Shown one piece after another: positions 37,150 to 45,603 of a DNA stretch of 64,000 bases. How positions within the stretch are numbered: position 1 is the first letter of the stretch; every line of letters starts with the position of its first letter. A program made the translations under genes and the position numbers. Source of the stretch: Mycobacterium sp. E1747 (GTDB lineage Bacteria; Actinomycetota; Actinomycetes; Mycobacteriales; Mycobacteriaceae); contig NZ_LZJI01000188.1 in the NCBI RefSeq assembly GCF_001667775.1, forward strand, positions 1 to 64,000. The letters are read 5' to 3'. Below the pieces are notes generated by a model, which saw only the letters and a program-made list of their open reading frames with translations, was not told the origin of the DNA and did not search any database.

Positions 37150-37659
37150 CTACTTTCCAGCTGATATTGATGCAATCGCGGCCACTGTTGCGTCAGTGTC
37201 GGCTTGGGTTGTGGCTTCTCCCAGCATCGTGACTACGCTGGTGATAAGCGGTGTCCCGTCGGCATCTGTTACCTCGCTGCGGATCTGAGCGAGCACGGTG
37301 CCATGGGACTCGATCACCGAGTCTAGATAGGTGTCGAAGTAAAGCTTATCGCCAGCGACGATCGGTCGGTGGAATTTGAATTTCTGATCGCGGTGGATGA
37401 CTCGGGCGATGTTGATCGGGATGCTGAACTTGGTGAAGATCTCCAGCTGCACCCGCCGCCCCGCGATCGCCAGGAACGTCAACGGCGCCACCAGCGAGTC
37501 GTACCCGTCGGCGGCGGCGTCGGCCTCGCTGAAGTGGGAGGGGTGATCGTTCTTGACCGCGATCGCGAATTCCCGGATCTTCTCCCGTCCGACGAGGAAG
37601 TAATCCGGTGCCCGGTAATGGCTGCCGATGAGCCCTTCGGCCTCTTTGGGGGTCGTCAT
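37150..37659 (-). CDS. hadD: (3R)-hydroxyacyl-ACP dehydratase subunit HadD-like (Rv0504c orthologue)
   Basis: Protein of 169 residues with a MaoC/FAS1-type hotdog domain, like HadA and HadC. The ATG at 37657-37659 gives [20 protein letters not shown]; longer frames upstream overlap serB1 antisense and are rejected. Visible elements are [36 protein letters not shown] and [20 protein letters not shown]. In M. smegmatis the orthologue HadD is a FAS-II dehydratase needed for full-length alpha and epoxy mycolates. Position next to cmaA2 fits mycolate synthesis. It lacks an obvious catalytic Asp/His pair of its own, so it may act with a partner. Confidence 0.87.
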   Translation of the reverse strand: MTTPKEAEGLIGSHYRAPDYFLVGREKIREFAIAVKNDHPSHFSEADAAADGYDSLVAPLTFLAIAGRRVQLEIFTKFSIPINIARVIHRDQKFKFHRPIVAGDKLYFDTYLDSVIESHGTVLAQIRSEVTDADGTPLITSVVTMLGEATTQADTDATVAAIASISAGK

Positions 37660-37703
37660 GCCGCTGTCGCCTCCGCTCGAATTGGTCTCAGCGGCGCAGC
37701 CTA

Positions 37704-38615
37704 TCAGCGCGATTGCCGCCGGGATGCCACCGCGGCCAGTGCGCCACCGGCCGCCCCCAGCGCCAGGGCCGACGGGACCCCGATCCGGGCGGCCTTGCGG
37801 GCGGTGCGAAAGTCCCGGATCTCCCAACCGCGTTCGCGGGCCAGCGTGCGCAGGCGCGCGTCCGGGTTGATGGCGACGGCGGTGCCCACCAGCGAGAGCA
37901 TGGGCACATCGTTGAAGCTGTCGGAGTAGGCCGTGCAGCGTTTGAGCTTTAGCCCCTCCCGGATCGCCAGCGACCGCACAGCATGCGCCTTGCCGGTCCC
38001 GTGCAGGATGTCGCCGACCAGCCGGCCGGTGAACACCCCGTCGAGGGATTCCGCGACGGTGCCCAGGGCGCCGGTGAGGCCGAGCCGTCGCGCGATGATC
38101 GCCGCGAGTTCGTAAGGCGTGGCGGTGATCAGCCACACTTGCTGGCCCGCGTCGAGGTGCATTTGGGTGAGTTCGCGGGTGCCCGGCCAGATCTTGTCGG
38201 CGATGATCTCGTCGTAAATCTCCTCACCCAGCGCCACCAGCTGTTCGACCGACCGGCCCTCGATGAAGGCGAGCGCCTTGCGGCGACCGGCGGCGACATC
38301 GTTGCTGTTCTCCCTGCCGAGGACCTGAAATTTGGCCTGGGCATAGATGAAGCCGAGCACATCGCGATAGGTGAAGTAGTTGCGCGCGGCCAGCCCGCGG
38401 CCGAAGTGCACCGCCGAGGAGCCCTGCACCAGCGTGTTGTCCACGTCGAAGAAGGCGGCCGCGGTCAGGTCGATCGGCGGCTGCGGCCGATCCTCGCCGG
38501 AGGCGGCCTTCTCGGCTTGCAGCCCTTCCAGCGCGCGGGCGGCGCTGGCGTCGGCGGCCAGCGACTCCAGGTCAGCGCGACTGACGTCTCCGTTGACCGG
38601 GTCAGAGGAAGTCAT
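37704..38615 (-). CDS. serB1: HAD-family phosphatase SerB1 (Rv0505c orthologue)
   Basis: HAD hydrolase of 303 residues. The start is the ATG at 38613-38615 with GGAGG seven bases upstream; a longer frame to 38672 lacks this. Motif I is [11 protein letters not shown] with two Asp, motif [14 protein letters not shown], motif [25 protein letters not shown]. The C-terminus has a hydrophobic Ala/Gly stretch ([16 protein letters not shown]) that may associate with the membrane. Annotated in M. tuberculosis as phosphoserine phosphatase, but family members also act on other small phosphates, so the substrate is unsure. Confidence 0.88.
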   Translation of the reverse strand: MTSSDPVNGDVSRADLESLAADASAARALEGLQAEKAASGEDRPQPPIDLTAAAFFDVDNTLVQGSSAVHFGRGLAARNYFTYRDVLGFIYAQAKFQVLGRENSNDVAAGRRKALAFIEGRSVEQLVALGEEIYDEIIADKIWPGTRELTQMHLDAGQQVWLITATPYELAAIIARRLGLTGALGTVAESLDGVFTGRLVGDILHGTGKAHAVRSLAIREGLKLKRCTAYSDSFNDVPMLSLVGTAVAINPDARLRTLARERGWEIRDFRTARKAARIGVPSALALGAAGGALAAVASRRQSR

Positions 38616-38971
38616 CGCCAAACCTCCAAGATCGCTGTGTTGCCTGGCGAACCGGTGGGTCCCGGCACTCAACCCTATCCGTCGGGTGGCGGGGAATGCG
38701 GTGCGTGTTCGGCAAGCTCACAGTCGGTCGTTGGGTGGTGCCACGAGTGAGCGCTCGGCAGTCCGGTCCTTTATTCGCGTCAGCTGATCCACTTGAGGGT
38801 CTCCGGGAAATAAGCCAACTATAAAAGTAGATTGCTTAGCCGAAAACCAGGACCTCGGGACCAGATGGTGGCTACTTGAGTCGCAATCGGTCCGCTAGGT
38901 CCAACCCATCTGGTTACCACGGCCGACGATTCCTTCACGCCGTGTGCGTGACTGCTCCCGCCGATTAATTG
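38616..38971. other. Intergenic region between serB1 and the CpnT-like cassette, with an inverted repeat
   Basis: About 355 bases without a gene. It holds the serB1 promoter and the 3' end of the leftward cassette. ACCAGATGG (38860-38868) and CCATCTGGT (38906-38914) are perfect inverted repeats 37 bases apart. The A+T content rises from about 38790 onward (TATAAAAGTAG at 38820-38830), marking the border of the lower-G+C segment. No integrase, IS end or tRNA was found at this edge. Confidence 0.5.
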
Positions 38972-39745
38972 TCACGCTCCATTGCTCTCGTCGAGCCCTA
39001 AAGCTTTTCGATCAACAACTACCCAATCGTCTGCGTTGTTCATCACCTGGACACCTTTAATGTCAGGCAACGCACGGAGCATTTCTTTTAACGCAGACCA
39101 GCGCAGGCCCCCGTATCGAATTCCGGGACGAAGCCGGCTAGTATACGCACGTATCACAGGTCCGAGCGGTTCGATCAGAAAAGAATTCATGCTCTGACGG
39201 CCGTCATCTCTTGTTGAGCGACTCATCTCAAGGAATATCTCGCGATCCTCAAGCGCGGCTGTCACTGCAGAAACCGAACTCATGGATTTGGAGCCAACGG
39301 CACGGCTCACCGATTCCTCGACAGGGTCGGATGCATGATCTTCTTTGGGCGACGTCGCATCAACGGCGTTTTCGAGGAAGTCAAGATATGCCGGAATATG
39401 AGCCTTATGAATTGAAACCCATTCTGAAGTCCGATTTGTTACGATTACCCAATCGAGCTCCGGCATTTTGAGGCCTGCCTTCAGCGCGGACTCGAACGTT
39501 GCCCCTGCGAAGGAGTCCGGTAGATCCGGATGTGATTTAGAAGTATATAACATCATGGCGTGGGCGCCATCCGGAAGCAAAAGCAAGGGAACCGCTTTAA
39601 CTTCCGCATCATCGCGAAACGTCGCTTCAAACGGCAGAAAAACTTCGTGGTGCTTTAAGGCAAGGATTGCTCCGCGAAGATCGGCTTGCTCCTGCGTACG
39701 AGCCGCCGTGCTTATCAATTCATCGACGTTCTCGCTATTTGCCAC
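38972..39745 (-). CDS. Two-domain SseB-like protein, candidate immunity factor
   Basis: Protein of 257 residues starting with GTG at 39743-39745, eleven bases inside the end of the CpnT-like gene. It contains two copies of a SseB-type alpha/beta domain: about residues 25-125 (FLPFEATFRDDAEVKAVPLL, DGAHAMMLYTSKSHPDLPDS, WVIVTNRTSEWVSIHKAHIP) and about 160-252 (FLIEPLGPVIRAYTSRLRPG, ALKEMLRALPDIKGVQVMNN, WVVVDRKALGLDE). No signal peptide, so it is cytoplasmic. It holds the place of IFT (Rv3902c), which neutralises the CpnT toxin. Sampled 60-base lines in this gene are 43-57 percent G+C, far below neighbours. The immunity role is inference. Confidence 0.85.
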   Translation of the reverse strand: MANSENVDELISTAARTQEQADLRGAILALKHHEVFLPFEATFRDDAEVKAVPLLLLPDGAHAMMLYTSKSHPDLPDSFAGATFESALKAGLKMPELDWVIVTNRTSEWVSIHKAHIPAYLDFLENAVDATSPKEDHASDPVEESVSRAVGSKSMSSVSAVTAALEDREIFLEMSRSTRDDGRQSMNSFLIEPLGPVIRAYTSRLRPGIRYGGLRWSALKEMLRALPDIKGVQVMNNADDWVVVDRKALGLDESNGA

Positions 39746-42200
39746 GTGAATTAGGCCTTTCGTAAGGGCTCAATTCTCCAGAATTCTCGTCCCATATACC
39801 TTCTACATCATATACCTTGCCGGTCGGACAGGTACCGTCGTAAGTGCATACGGCGAGGTGGACATTCCCCATGTCGTTCTCAAGTAGTTCGCTCAGCCTC
39901 GTCGGAATTAGCACTGTCCGCGGTTCGCCGAGGATATTCAGTCCGTCGGGTGGGTAAATCGTGTAGTCGGGTATGGATTCGCCTGCACGGAAGACCTGCG
40001 AAAAGACTCGAGACGTGTCACCGCGGGTCTCGATGAGGTTGCCGAGGGCGTCAGTGATTGATGACCCATGCTCGGCGTACGCGGTGACCGTGGTTCCGCG
40101 AGGCACGAGCGTTGGACCGTGAAGGGGGTTGTACCCCCCGTGGCCGCTAATCACGACATCACCTGTCATTTGGTCGGCGGCATCAACGGGTAAGAGCGGT
40201 GCTCCCGCTGACGGGTGGTCGCCATGGCCGGTTAGAGGGCTGTCGGTCGGCGACGGTGGCTCCGTCGCGTTGCCTTCCCCGGGCATCGGGTCTGATGGTG
40301 ACGCTTCGCCCTCGACCGGGCGAACAGGGCCATCGTGGGGGCCGGGCATCTCGGCCGGGTGCCCACCCGGTTCCCCGCCGTGGGGCATGTCGCCGAGCGG
40401 GGTAGGAGCTTCGGGAGGTACGCCTCCGCCCATGGGCATCGAAGGCGGCGTCGGCAGGTGCGGCTCCGGTAGTGAGGGGAGACCCGCGCTGGGAGTTGCA
40501 GCGGCCGGTGCGCCACCGGGCGAAGTCGGCGCGTGGGCCGGCACCGGATCGGCCGGCTTGGAATGGGGTACTGGCGCCTGTTCGGCCGACGCGGGCACCG
40601 CCGGCTTGCTGCCGGGCTCAGTTGGCGCGACCGCCGGTTTGGGTGGCTCTCCGGTGGGGGGTTTCTCGCCGATCGGTGGCTTGGATTCCGTGGGGCTGTG
40701 CGGAAGTGGGCCATCTGCGGGCCCGGGTGCCGGCTTGCCCGACGCTGGGGGTGGACCCGATTCCGGCTTGCCCGGGGCTGCGGGGGGTCCCGATGCCGGC
40801 GGCTTGGGACCTGCGGGCGGCGGCTCCGTCGGGGGCTTCACCGCGGGCGGTTTCACGCCCTCCGGCAGTCGCGCCTCCCGCAAACCTTTGAGCGCATCGC
40901 TCATACCTCGACCGAGCTTGCCGAGCTTGGACAGCGGCCCACCGGGCACCGCCAAAGTTGCTACGTCGAAGAGGGTCTTTCCGAATGCTTCGTCGGGGTG
41001 CTCGGACCACTCGTCCCAGTGGGTGACCTGCTTGCCCAGCGCTTTCCACGCCTCGCCGGCCCCGTGTAGACCGTCGGGACCCAAGCCCGCCAGCGTCGCT
41101 TCCCCTTCGACCATGCCGACCGTGTCTCTGAAGAAGCCAACCGGATCGCTTTGGAGGCGGGTTGGGCTGAATTGGTTGAGGCCCTCGAGGTAGTCGTAGC
41201 CCTCCTCGCCCAGGCCCTTCAGAGACTGGCCCACGTGATTGAGGACCCTGCCAACCCCGGTGCCATGCAGGAAGTGGTCCCACTCTTTTCCCGCCCAGCG
41301 GCCCATATCCTCAATCGCTGTGGCAGCAGCCGACATGGTGGCGCTGAGTTGGTCGCCCAGCGTCTCGGCTTCCTGCGCAAAGTTGTTGACCACCGTGCGG
41401 ATGTCGTCGGCGATCCTCTTGATCTCGTCTTCGTCTTCGTCGGTGAGCCACTCCCAGACCTCTTTGATTCCGGTCAAGGGGTCACAGATGCGCGACAACA
41501 AATCCAGAATCGCCGCGTGTACCTTGTCGACCTTGGCCGCATAGCTGTTGAGCTGCGCGGCGATCGTTTGGCACTGACGTGCGACGTTGATGGTGGCGTT
41601 GGAGGCATCCGCCAACGCCTTGTTGATGGCGGCGCCCTCCGGTATCTGCTGGGAGGCGATGGCGGCCATCGTCCCCCCGCCCGCTGCCGTCTCGGTGGCC
41701 ACGAAGTTCGCGCCCGCGGTGGCCCACGCCGCCGCGGCGGCTCGCAATTTCGCCGAATCTCCACTGGGCCAGATCATTCCGATGTATGGAGCCACCCAGC
41801 CCCAGCCCGCCGGGGCGCCGCTGCCTGCGCCCACTGCCGACGGCGGCTTCGCCCCGACGGTCATGGGCGCGGTCACCTGCGGTGCCGGCAAACCCGCGGC
41901 CTGGCCGGTGACATCCGACAGCGCCTCGGCCAGGGCATAGTTGTGGGCCGACATTCGCACCCCGTCGCCGATGCTGCACAACCCGTTGCGGATGCTGGTC
42001 ATCGCCTCGACCGCCTTGGCCGCGGCGCCGTCATATTTCCGACCCAGCGCCGCGCCCACCGGATCGTCGCCGGCCATGCCCGCGCTGCCGCCCAGCGCGG
42101 CGGTCAACGTCGAGATCACCGACCCCAGCGACTCACCGGCCGCCAGCACCGTGGCACCGGTGCGATCTAGGGCCGTCGGGTCACACGCCAGCGGCGCCAT
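39735..42200 (-). CDS. CpnT-like secreted protein with a GHGGY/Stv-like C-terminal domain instead of TNT
   Basis: Protein of 821 residues. The first about 430 match the N-terminal channel region of CpnT (Rv3903c) as I recall it: APLACDPTALDRTGATVLAA, GDGVRMSAHNYALAEALSDV, GWGWVAPYIGMIWPSGDSAK, LSRICDPLTGIKEVWEWLT, ALAVPGG-type end of the domain. A proline-rich linker follows (about 440-680) and includes PLPHSPTESKPP, also found in CpnT. The last about 140 residues differ: VVISGHGGYNPLHGPTLVPR, TAYAEHGSSITDALGNLIET, IYPPDGLNILGEP, MGNVHLAVCTYDGTCPTGKV. This fits the putative adhesin Stv domain, not the TNT NAD-glycohydrolase. Two EsxE/EsxF-like proteins precede it, so export by that route is likely. 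Whether the tip is toxic is unknown. Confidence 0.9.
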   Translation of the reverse strand: MAPLACDPTALDRTGATVLAAGESLGSVISTLTAALGGSAGMAGDDPVGAALGRKYDGAAAKAVEAMTSIRNGLCSIGDGVRMSAHNYALAEALSDVTGQAAGLPAPQVTAPMTVGAKPPSAVGAGSGAPAGWGWVAPYIGMIWPSGDSAKLRAAAAAWATAGANFVATETAAGGGTMAAIASQQIPEGAAINKALADASNATINVARQCQTIAAQLNSYAAKVDKVHAAILDLLSRICDPLTGIKEVWEWLTDEDEDEIKRIADDIRTVVNNFAQEAETLGDQLSATMSAAATAIEDMGRWAGKEWDHFLHGTGVGRVLNHVGQSLKGLGEEGYDYLEGLNQFSPTRLQSDPVGFFRDTVGMVEGEATLAGLGPDGLHGAGEAWKALGKQVTHWDEWSEHPDEAFGKTLFDVATLAVPGGPLSKLGKLGRGMSDALKGLREARLPEGVKPPAVKPPTEPPPAGPKPPASGPPAAPGKPESGPPPASGKPAPGPADGPLPHSPTESKPPIGEKPPTGEPPKPAVAPTEPGSKPAVPASAEQAPVPHSKPADPVPAHAPTSPGGAPAAATPSAGLPSLPEPHLPTPPSMPMGGGVPPEAPTPLGDMPHGGEPGGHPAEMPGPHDGPVRPVEGEASPSDPMPGEGNATEPPSPTDSPLTGHGDHPSAGAPLLPVDAADQMTGDVVISGHGGYNPLHGPTLVPRGTTVTAYAEHGSSITDALGNLIETRGDTSRVFSQVFRAGESIPDYTIYPPDGLNILGEPRTVLIPTRLSELLENDMGNVHLAVCTYDGTCPTGKVYDVEGIWDENSGELSPYERPNSRGK

Positions 42201-42204
42201 CTGT

Positions 42205-42495
42205 TCACGACCACATGCCGAGATTCGTCGACATCGCCCCGGTGTAGTTGCCGTGCGCGGTCGCGGCCACCTTTTTAAGCTGCGCCAGCGCCTCGCGCAT
42301 CATCGCCTCACCACGCACCCAGTGCTGATGCGCCTCGGCGTGCGCGGCCGCGGCCTCACCCGTCCACGTTGTGTGCAAACGCGTTACGCGGGAATCGATT
42401 TCGGCGATCATGTCCTCGGCGTGGCGCTGGAAGGTCGCCATCCGTTGTACCGCGTCGGCCAATGACTGCGGATTCACCCGAAATGCCTCAGCCAC
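42205..42495 (-). CDS. WXG100 protein, EsxE-like
   Basis: Protein of 96 residues from the GTG at 42493-42495. It has the WXG hairpin motif in TRLHTTWTGEAAAAHAEA and closely resembles EsxE (Rv3904c), including the C-terminal end NYTGAMSTNLGMWS. EsxE forms a pore-forming complex with EsxF that carries CpnT to the outer membrane in M. tuberculosis. It overlaps the EsxF-like stop by eight bases and ends four bases before the CpnT-like ATG. A longer frame to 42561 is Pro/Arg-rich and lies inside the EsxF-like gene, so it is rejected. Confidence 0.92.
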   Translation of the reverse strand: MAEAFRVNPQSLADAVQRMATFQRHAEDMIAEIDSRVTRLHTTWTGEAAAAHAEAHQHWVRGEAMMREALAQLKKVAATAHGNYTGAMSTNLGMWS

Positions 42496-42796
42496 CGCGC
42501 ACCCCCCGTTCCGCCTGGGCGGAGCCGGCCTCGTTGGCCTGATAGGCCTCGCCGGCCTCACTCACCAGGTGCGCCAACACCGACAACCCCAGCTGCACCT
42601 CGCGAGCGCCACGGTGCCAAAGCTCCCACGCCGAGCCGTACGCCTTCCCCGCAGCGCCCTGCCAGCCCCCTAACATCTGACCGACCTGATCGTCGAGCTG
42701 GTCCAGCTGAGCCGAAAGGTGCTCTGCCGCGCCGCGGATGGACACGGCGTGGCTCTGCATCACCACCGGGTCAACCCGTACGGTCTCGTCGGCCAT
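42488..42796 (-). CDS. WXG100 protein, EsxF-like; first gene of the CpnT-like operon
   Basis: Protein of 102 residues from the ATG at 42794-42796 (103 in EsxF, Rv3905c). The shared parts are VRVDPVVMQSHAVSIRGAAE, the WXG motif in QVGQMLGGWQGAAGKAYGSA and WELWHRGAREVQLGLSVLAH. It should pair with the EsxE-like protein as a helical-hairpin heterodimer. The start is 54 bases from the glutaredoxin-like start on the other strand, so both promoters lie in that gap. Confidence 0.92.
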   Translation of the reverse strand: MADETVRVDPVVMQSHAVSIRGAAEHLSAQLDQLDDQVGQMLGGWQGAAGKAYGSAWELWHRGAREVQLGLSVLAHLVSEAGEAYQANEAGSAQAERGVRGG

Positions 42797-42849
42797 AACC
42801 GGAAAATAATGCCAGCTAGATGTCCCCACAAGTCACCGGTGCCAGACTG

Positions 42850-43125
42850 ATGGCCATGACCGACGAACCCCGACGGCCGCAGGTGGAACTGCTGACCCGC
42901 GACGGCTGCACCATCTGCGAGCGGGTGCATGACCGGCTTAGGGAGCTCGCACCCGAGCTGGGTTTCGAGCTGTCGACGACCGACGTCGACGCCGCAGCGG
43001 CCGCCGGCAACCCGGCGCTGCGGGCCGAATTCGGCGACCGGCTGCCCGTGATCCTGCTGGACGGTCGCGAGCACAGCTACTGGGACCTTGACGAACCCCG
43101 GCTGCGTGAGGACCTCGGTCGATGA
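42850..43125 (+). CDS. Glutaredoxin-like protein (Rv0508 orthologue)
   Basis: Protein of 91 residues in the DUF836 glutaredoxin-like group. The thioredoxin-fold active site is LLTRDGCTICERVHDRL with a Cys-x-x-Cys pair; the cis-proline region is DRLPVILLDGREHSYWDLDE. The ATG at 42850 was chosen; ATG at 42856 is equally possible. It is followed by hemA 126 bp downstream. It probably reduces disulfides with mycothiol or another thiol; the partner is unknown. Confidence 0.87.
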   Translation: MAMTDEPRRPQVELLTRDGCTICERVHDRLRELAPELGFELSTTDVDAAAAAGNPALRAEFGDRLPVILLDGREHSYWDLDEPRLREDLGR

Positions 43126-43251
43126 CGGTGCGGCCGCCGGCGGGCCGGTGTGACGCTGGGCAATTATTTGGTAGCCCACCTGATAAGCGATTACCGTGGA
43201 AACCAGTTCAGTTACTGGAGGAAGCAAGGGAGCTGGCCAGGTGATGCTGCC

Positions 43252-44622
43252 GTGAGCGTCTTGCTCTTCGGGGTTTCGCACCGCAGTGCGCCGGTCTCCG
43301 TCCTGGAACAACTCAGCATCGACGAATCCGATCAGGGCAAGATCGTTGACCGAGTGTTGCAGTCGCCGCTGGTGACCGAGGCGATGGTGCTGTCGACATG
43401 CAACCGGGTCGAGGTCTATGCGGTGGTCGACGCGTTCCACGGCGGGTTGGCGGCCATCGGGCAGGTGCTGTCGGAGCACTCCGGAATGTCGATGGGGGAT
43501 CTGACCAAACACGCGTACGTCCGCTACAGCGAGGCCGCCGTCGAGCACTTGTTCGCGGTGGCCAGCGGCCTGGACTCCGCGGTGGTCGGTGAGCAGCAGG
43601 TGCTCGGCCAGGTGCGCCGCGCGTACGCCACCGCGGAAAGTAATCGCACCGTCGGTCGGGTGCTGCACGAGCTGGCCCAACGGGCGCTGTCGGTGGGCAA
43701 GCGGGTGCATTCCGAGACCGCCATCGACGCGGCCGGCGCCTCCGTGGTGTCGGTCGCCCTCGACATGGCCGAACGCCGGCTGGGCGGTCTGGAAGGCAAG
43801 ACGGCCGCGCTGGTCGGCGCCGGCGCGATGGGCGCCCTGGCCGCGGCCCACCTGACCCGCTCCGGCGTCCAGCGCGTGCACGTCCTGAATCGGTCGCTGT
43901 CCCGGGCGCAACGGCTGGCCCGCAAGATCCGCGAATCCGGCGTACAGGCCGACGCGATGTCCCTCGACCGCCTGGCCGACGCGGTGGCCGACGCCGACGT
44001 CGTGGTCAGCTGCACCGGCGCGGTGAGCCCGGTGGTGACGCTGGCCGACGTGCACCACGCGCTGGCCGCCGCGCGCCGCGACGAGTCGACCCGTCCGCTG
44101 GTCATCTGCGACCTGGGCATGCCCCGGGACGTGGATCCAGCGGTCTCCGGCCTGCCCGGGGTGTGGGTCGTCGACGTGGACCGTGTGCAGCACGAGCCTT
44201 CGGCGCACGCGGCGGCGTCCGACGTGCACCATGCCCGCCACATCGTGGCGGCCGAAGTGGCCGCCTACCTGGCCGGCCAGCGGATGGCCGAGGTCACCCC
44301 GACGGTGACCGCGTTGCGCCAGCGCGCCGCCGACGTGGTGGAGGCGGAGCTGCTGCGCCTCGACAACCGGTTGCCCGGGCTCGAGACCGCTCACCGCGAG
44401 GAGGTGGCGCGCACCGTGCGGCGGGTGGTGGACAAGCTGCTGCACGCGCCCACGGTGCGGATCAAACAACTCGCCAGCGCCCCCGGCGGCGACAGCTACG
44501 CCGAGGCCCTGCGCGAACTTTTCGAACTCGACCAGACCGCCGTCGACGCCGTCGCTGCGGGCGAATTGCCCGTCATAGCAACGGGATTCGATGCCGGAAC
44601 GCAAGAATCCGCCGCCGAGTAG
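43252..44622 (+). CDS. hemA: Glutamyl-tRNA reductase
   Basis: First enzyme of the C5 route to tetrapyrroles: reduces Glu-tRNA to glutamate 1-semialdehyde with NADPH. From the GTG at 43252 ([20 protein letters not shown]) it has 456 residues. The catalytic nucleophile is Cys50 in [31 protein letters not shown] follows, then the Rossmann motif [16 protein letters not shown], and a helical dimerisation domain at the C-terminus. It starts the cluster hemA-hemC-hemD-hemB; hemL lies 16 kb away. Confidence 0.96.
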   Translation: MSVLLFGVSHRSAPVSVLEQLSIDESDQGKIVDRVLQSPLVTEAMVLSTCNRVEVYAVVDAFHGGLAAIGQVLSEHSGMSMGDLTKHAYVRYSEAAVEHLFAVASGLDSAVVGEQQVLGQVRRAYATAESNRTVGRVLHELAQRALSVGKRVHSETAIDAAGASVVSVALDMAERRLGGLEGKTAALVGAGAMGALAAAHLTRSGVQRVHVLNRSLSRAQRLARKIRESGVQADAMSLDRLADAVADADVVVSCTGAVSPVVTLADVHHALAAARRDESTRPLVICDLGMPRDVDPAVSGLPGVWVVDVDRVQHEPSAHAAASDVHHARHIVAAEVAAYLAGQRMAEVTPTVTALRQRAADVVEAELLRLDNRLPGLETAHREEVARTVRRVVDKLLHAPTVRIKQLASAPGGDSYAEALRELFELDQTAVDAVAAGELPVIATGFDAGTQESAAE

Positions 44623-44635
44623 CCGATTGGCGAAT

Positions 44636-45580
44636 GTGATCCGGATAGGTACCCGGGGCAGTTTGTTGGCCACCACCCAGGCCGGCGTCGTCAGGGACGC
44701 CTTGATCGCCAACGGCCACCCCGCGGAATTGGTGATCATCACCACCGCCGGCGACCGCTCGTCGGCGCCCATCGAGACCCTGGGTGTCGGCGCCTTCACC
44801 ACCGCGTTGCGCGAGGCCATCGACGACGGCCGAGTGGATGCCGCGGTGCACTCGCACAAGGATTTGCCGACGGCGGACGACCCGCGGTTCACGATTGCGG
44901 CGATACCACCCCGCAACGACCCCCGCGACGTGGTGGTGGCCCGCGACGGGCTGGTGCTGGGGGAGTTGCCACCGGGTTCGCTGGTGGGAACGTCTTCCCC
45001 ACGCAGGGCCGCGCAGCTTAGAGCATTGGGTCTCGGTTTGGAAATCCGCCCCCTACGAGGCAACCTAGATACCAGGTTGAACAGGGTAAGCAATGGTGAT
45101 CTCGACGCGATCGTGGTGGCCCGGGCCGGACTGGCCCGCCTCGGTCGCCTCGACGATGTCACCGAGACGCTAGAGCCGGTGCAGATGTTGCCAGCACCGG
45201 CTCAGGGCGCGCTCGCCGTCGAATGCCGCGCGGGTGATGACTTGGTCGCGGTGCTGGCGGAGCTGGACGACGCCGACACGCGCGCGTCGGTCACCGCGGA
45301 GCGAGCCCTGCTGGCCGAACTGGAGGCGGGTTGCTCCGCACCGGTGGGCGCGATCGCCGAGGTGGTCGAGTCCATCGATGAGGAGGGCCGCGTCTTCGAA
45401 GAGCTGTCGCTGCGCGGTTGCGTGGCGGCGCTGGACGGGTCCGACGTGATACGCGCGTCCGGCATCGGCACCGCCGATCGGGCGTGGGAGCTGGGGGTAT
45501 CGGTCGCCGCGGAGTTGTTCGAACTCGGCGCCCGAGAGCTGATGGCCGAAGCGCGGCAGGACCCGAACCGAGGAAATTAA
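44636..45580 (+). CDS. hemC: Hydroxymethylbilane synthase (porphobilinogen deaminase)
   Basis: Polymerises four porphobilinogens into hydroxymethylbilane. From the GTG at 44636 ([20 protein letters not shown]) it has 314 residues; an ATG at 44591 overlapping hemA is possible. Landmarks are [51 protein letters not shown] and the dipyrromethane cofactor Cys233 in [15 protein letters not shown]. The gap to the fused methyltransferase/synthase gene is 23 bp. Confidence 0.96.
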   Translation: MIRIGTRGSLLATTQAGVVRDALIANGHPAELVIITTAGDRSSAPIETLGVGAFTTALREAIDDGRVDAAVHSHKDLPTADDPRFTIAAIPPRNDPRDVVVARDGLVLGELPPGSLVGTSSPRRAAQLRALGLGLEIRPLRGNLDTRLNRVSNGDLDAIVVARAGLARLGRLDDVTETLEPVQMLPAPAQGALAVECRAGDDLVAVLAELDDADTRASVTAERALLAELEAGCSAPVGAIAEVVESIDEEGRVFEELSLRGCVAALDGSDVIRASGIGTADRAWELGVSVAAELFELGARELMAEARQDPNRGN

Positions 45581-45603
45581 TTGCGAGTGACGTGGGAGCG
45601 ACA

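Noticed and set aside
40129-41193. 354-codon plus-strand frame rich in Gly/Ser/Pro
   Set aside because: It mirrors the proline-rich linker of the CpnT-like protein on the other strand; the composition is a by-product of that low-complexity DNA.
42760-45162. 800-codon open frame on the minus strand across hemA and hemC
   Set aside because: It is antisense to two enzymes with intact catalytic motifs, has low-complexity Arg/Gly/His composition and no ribosome site; long antisense frames are expected at this G+C.
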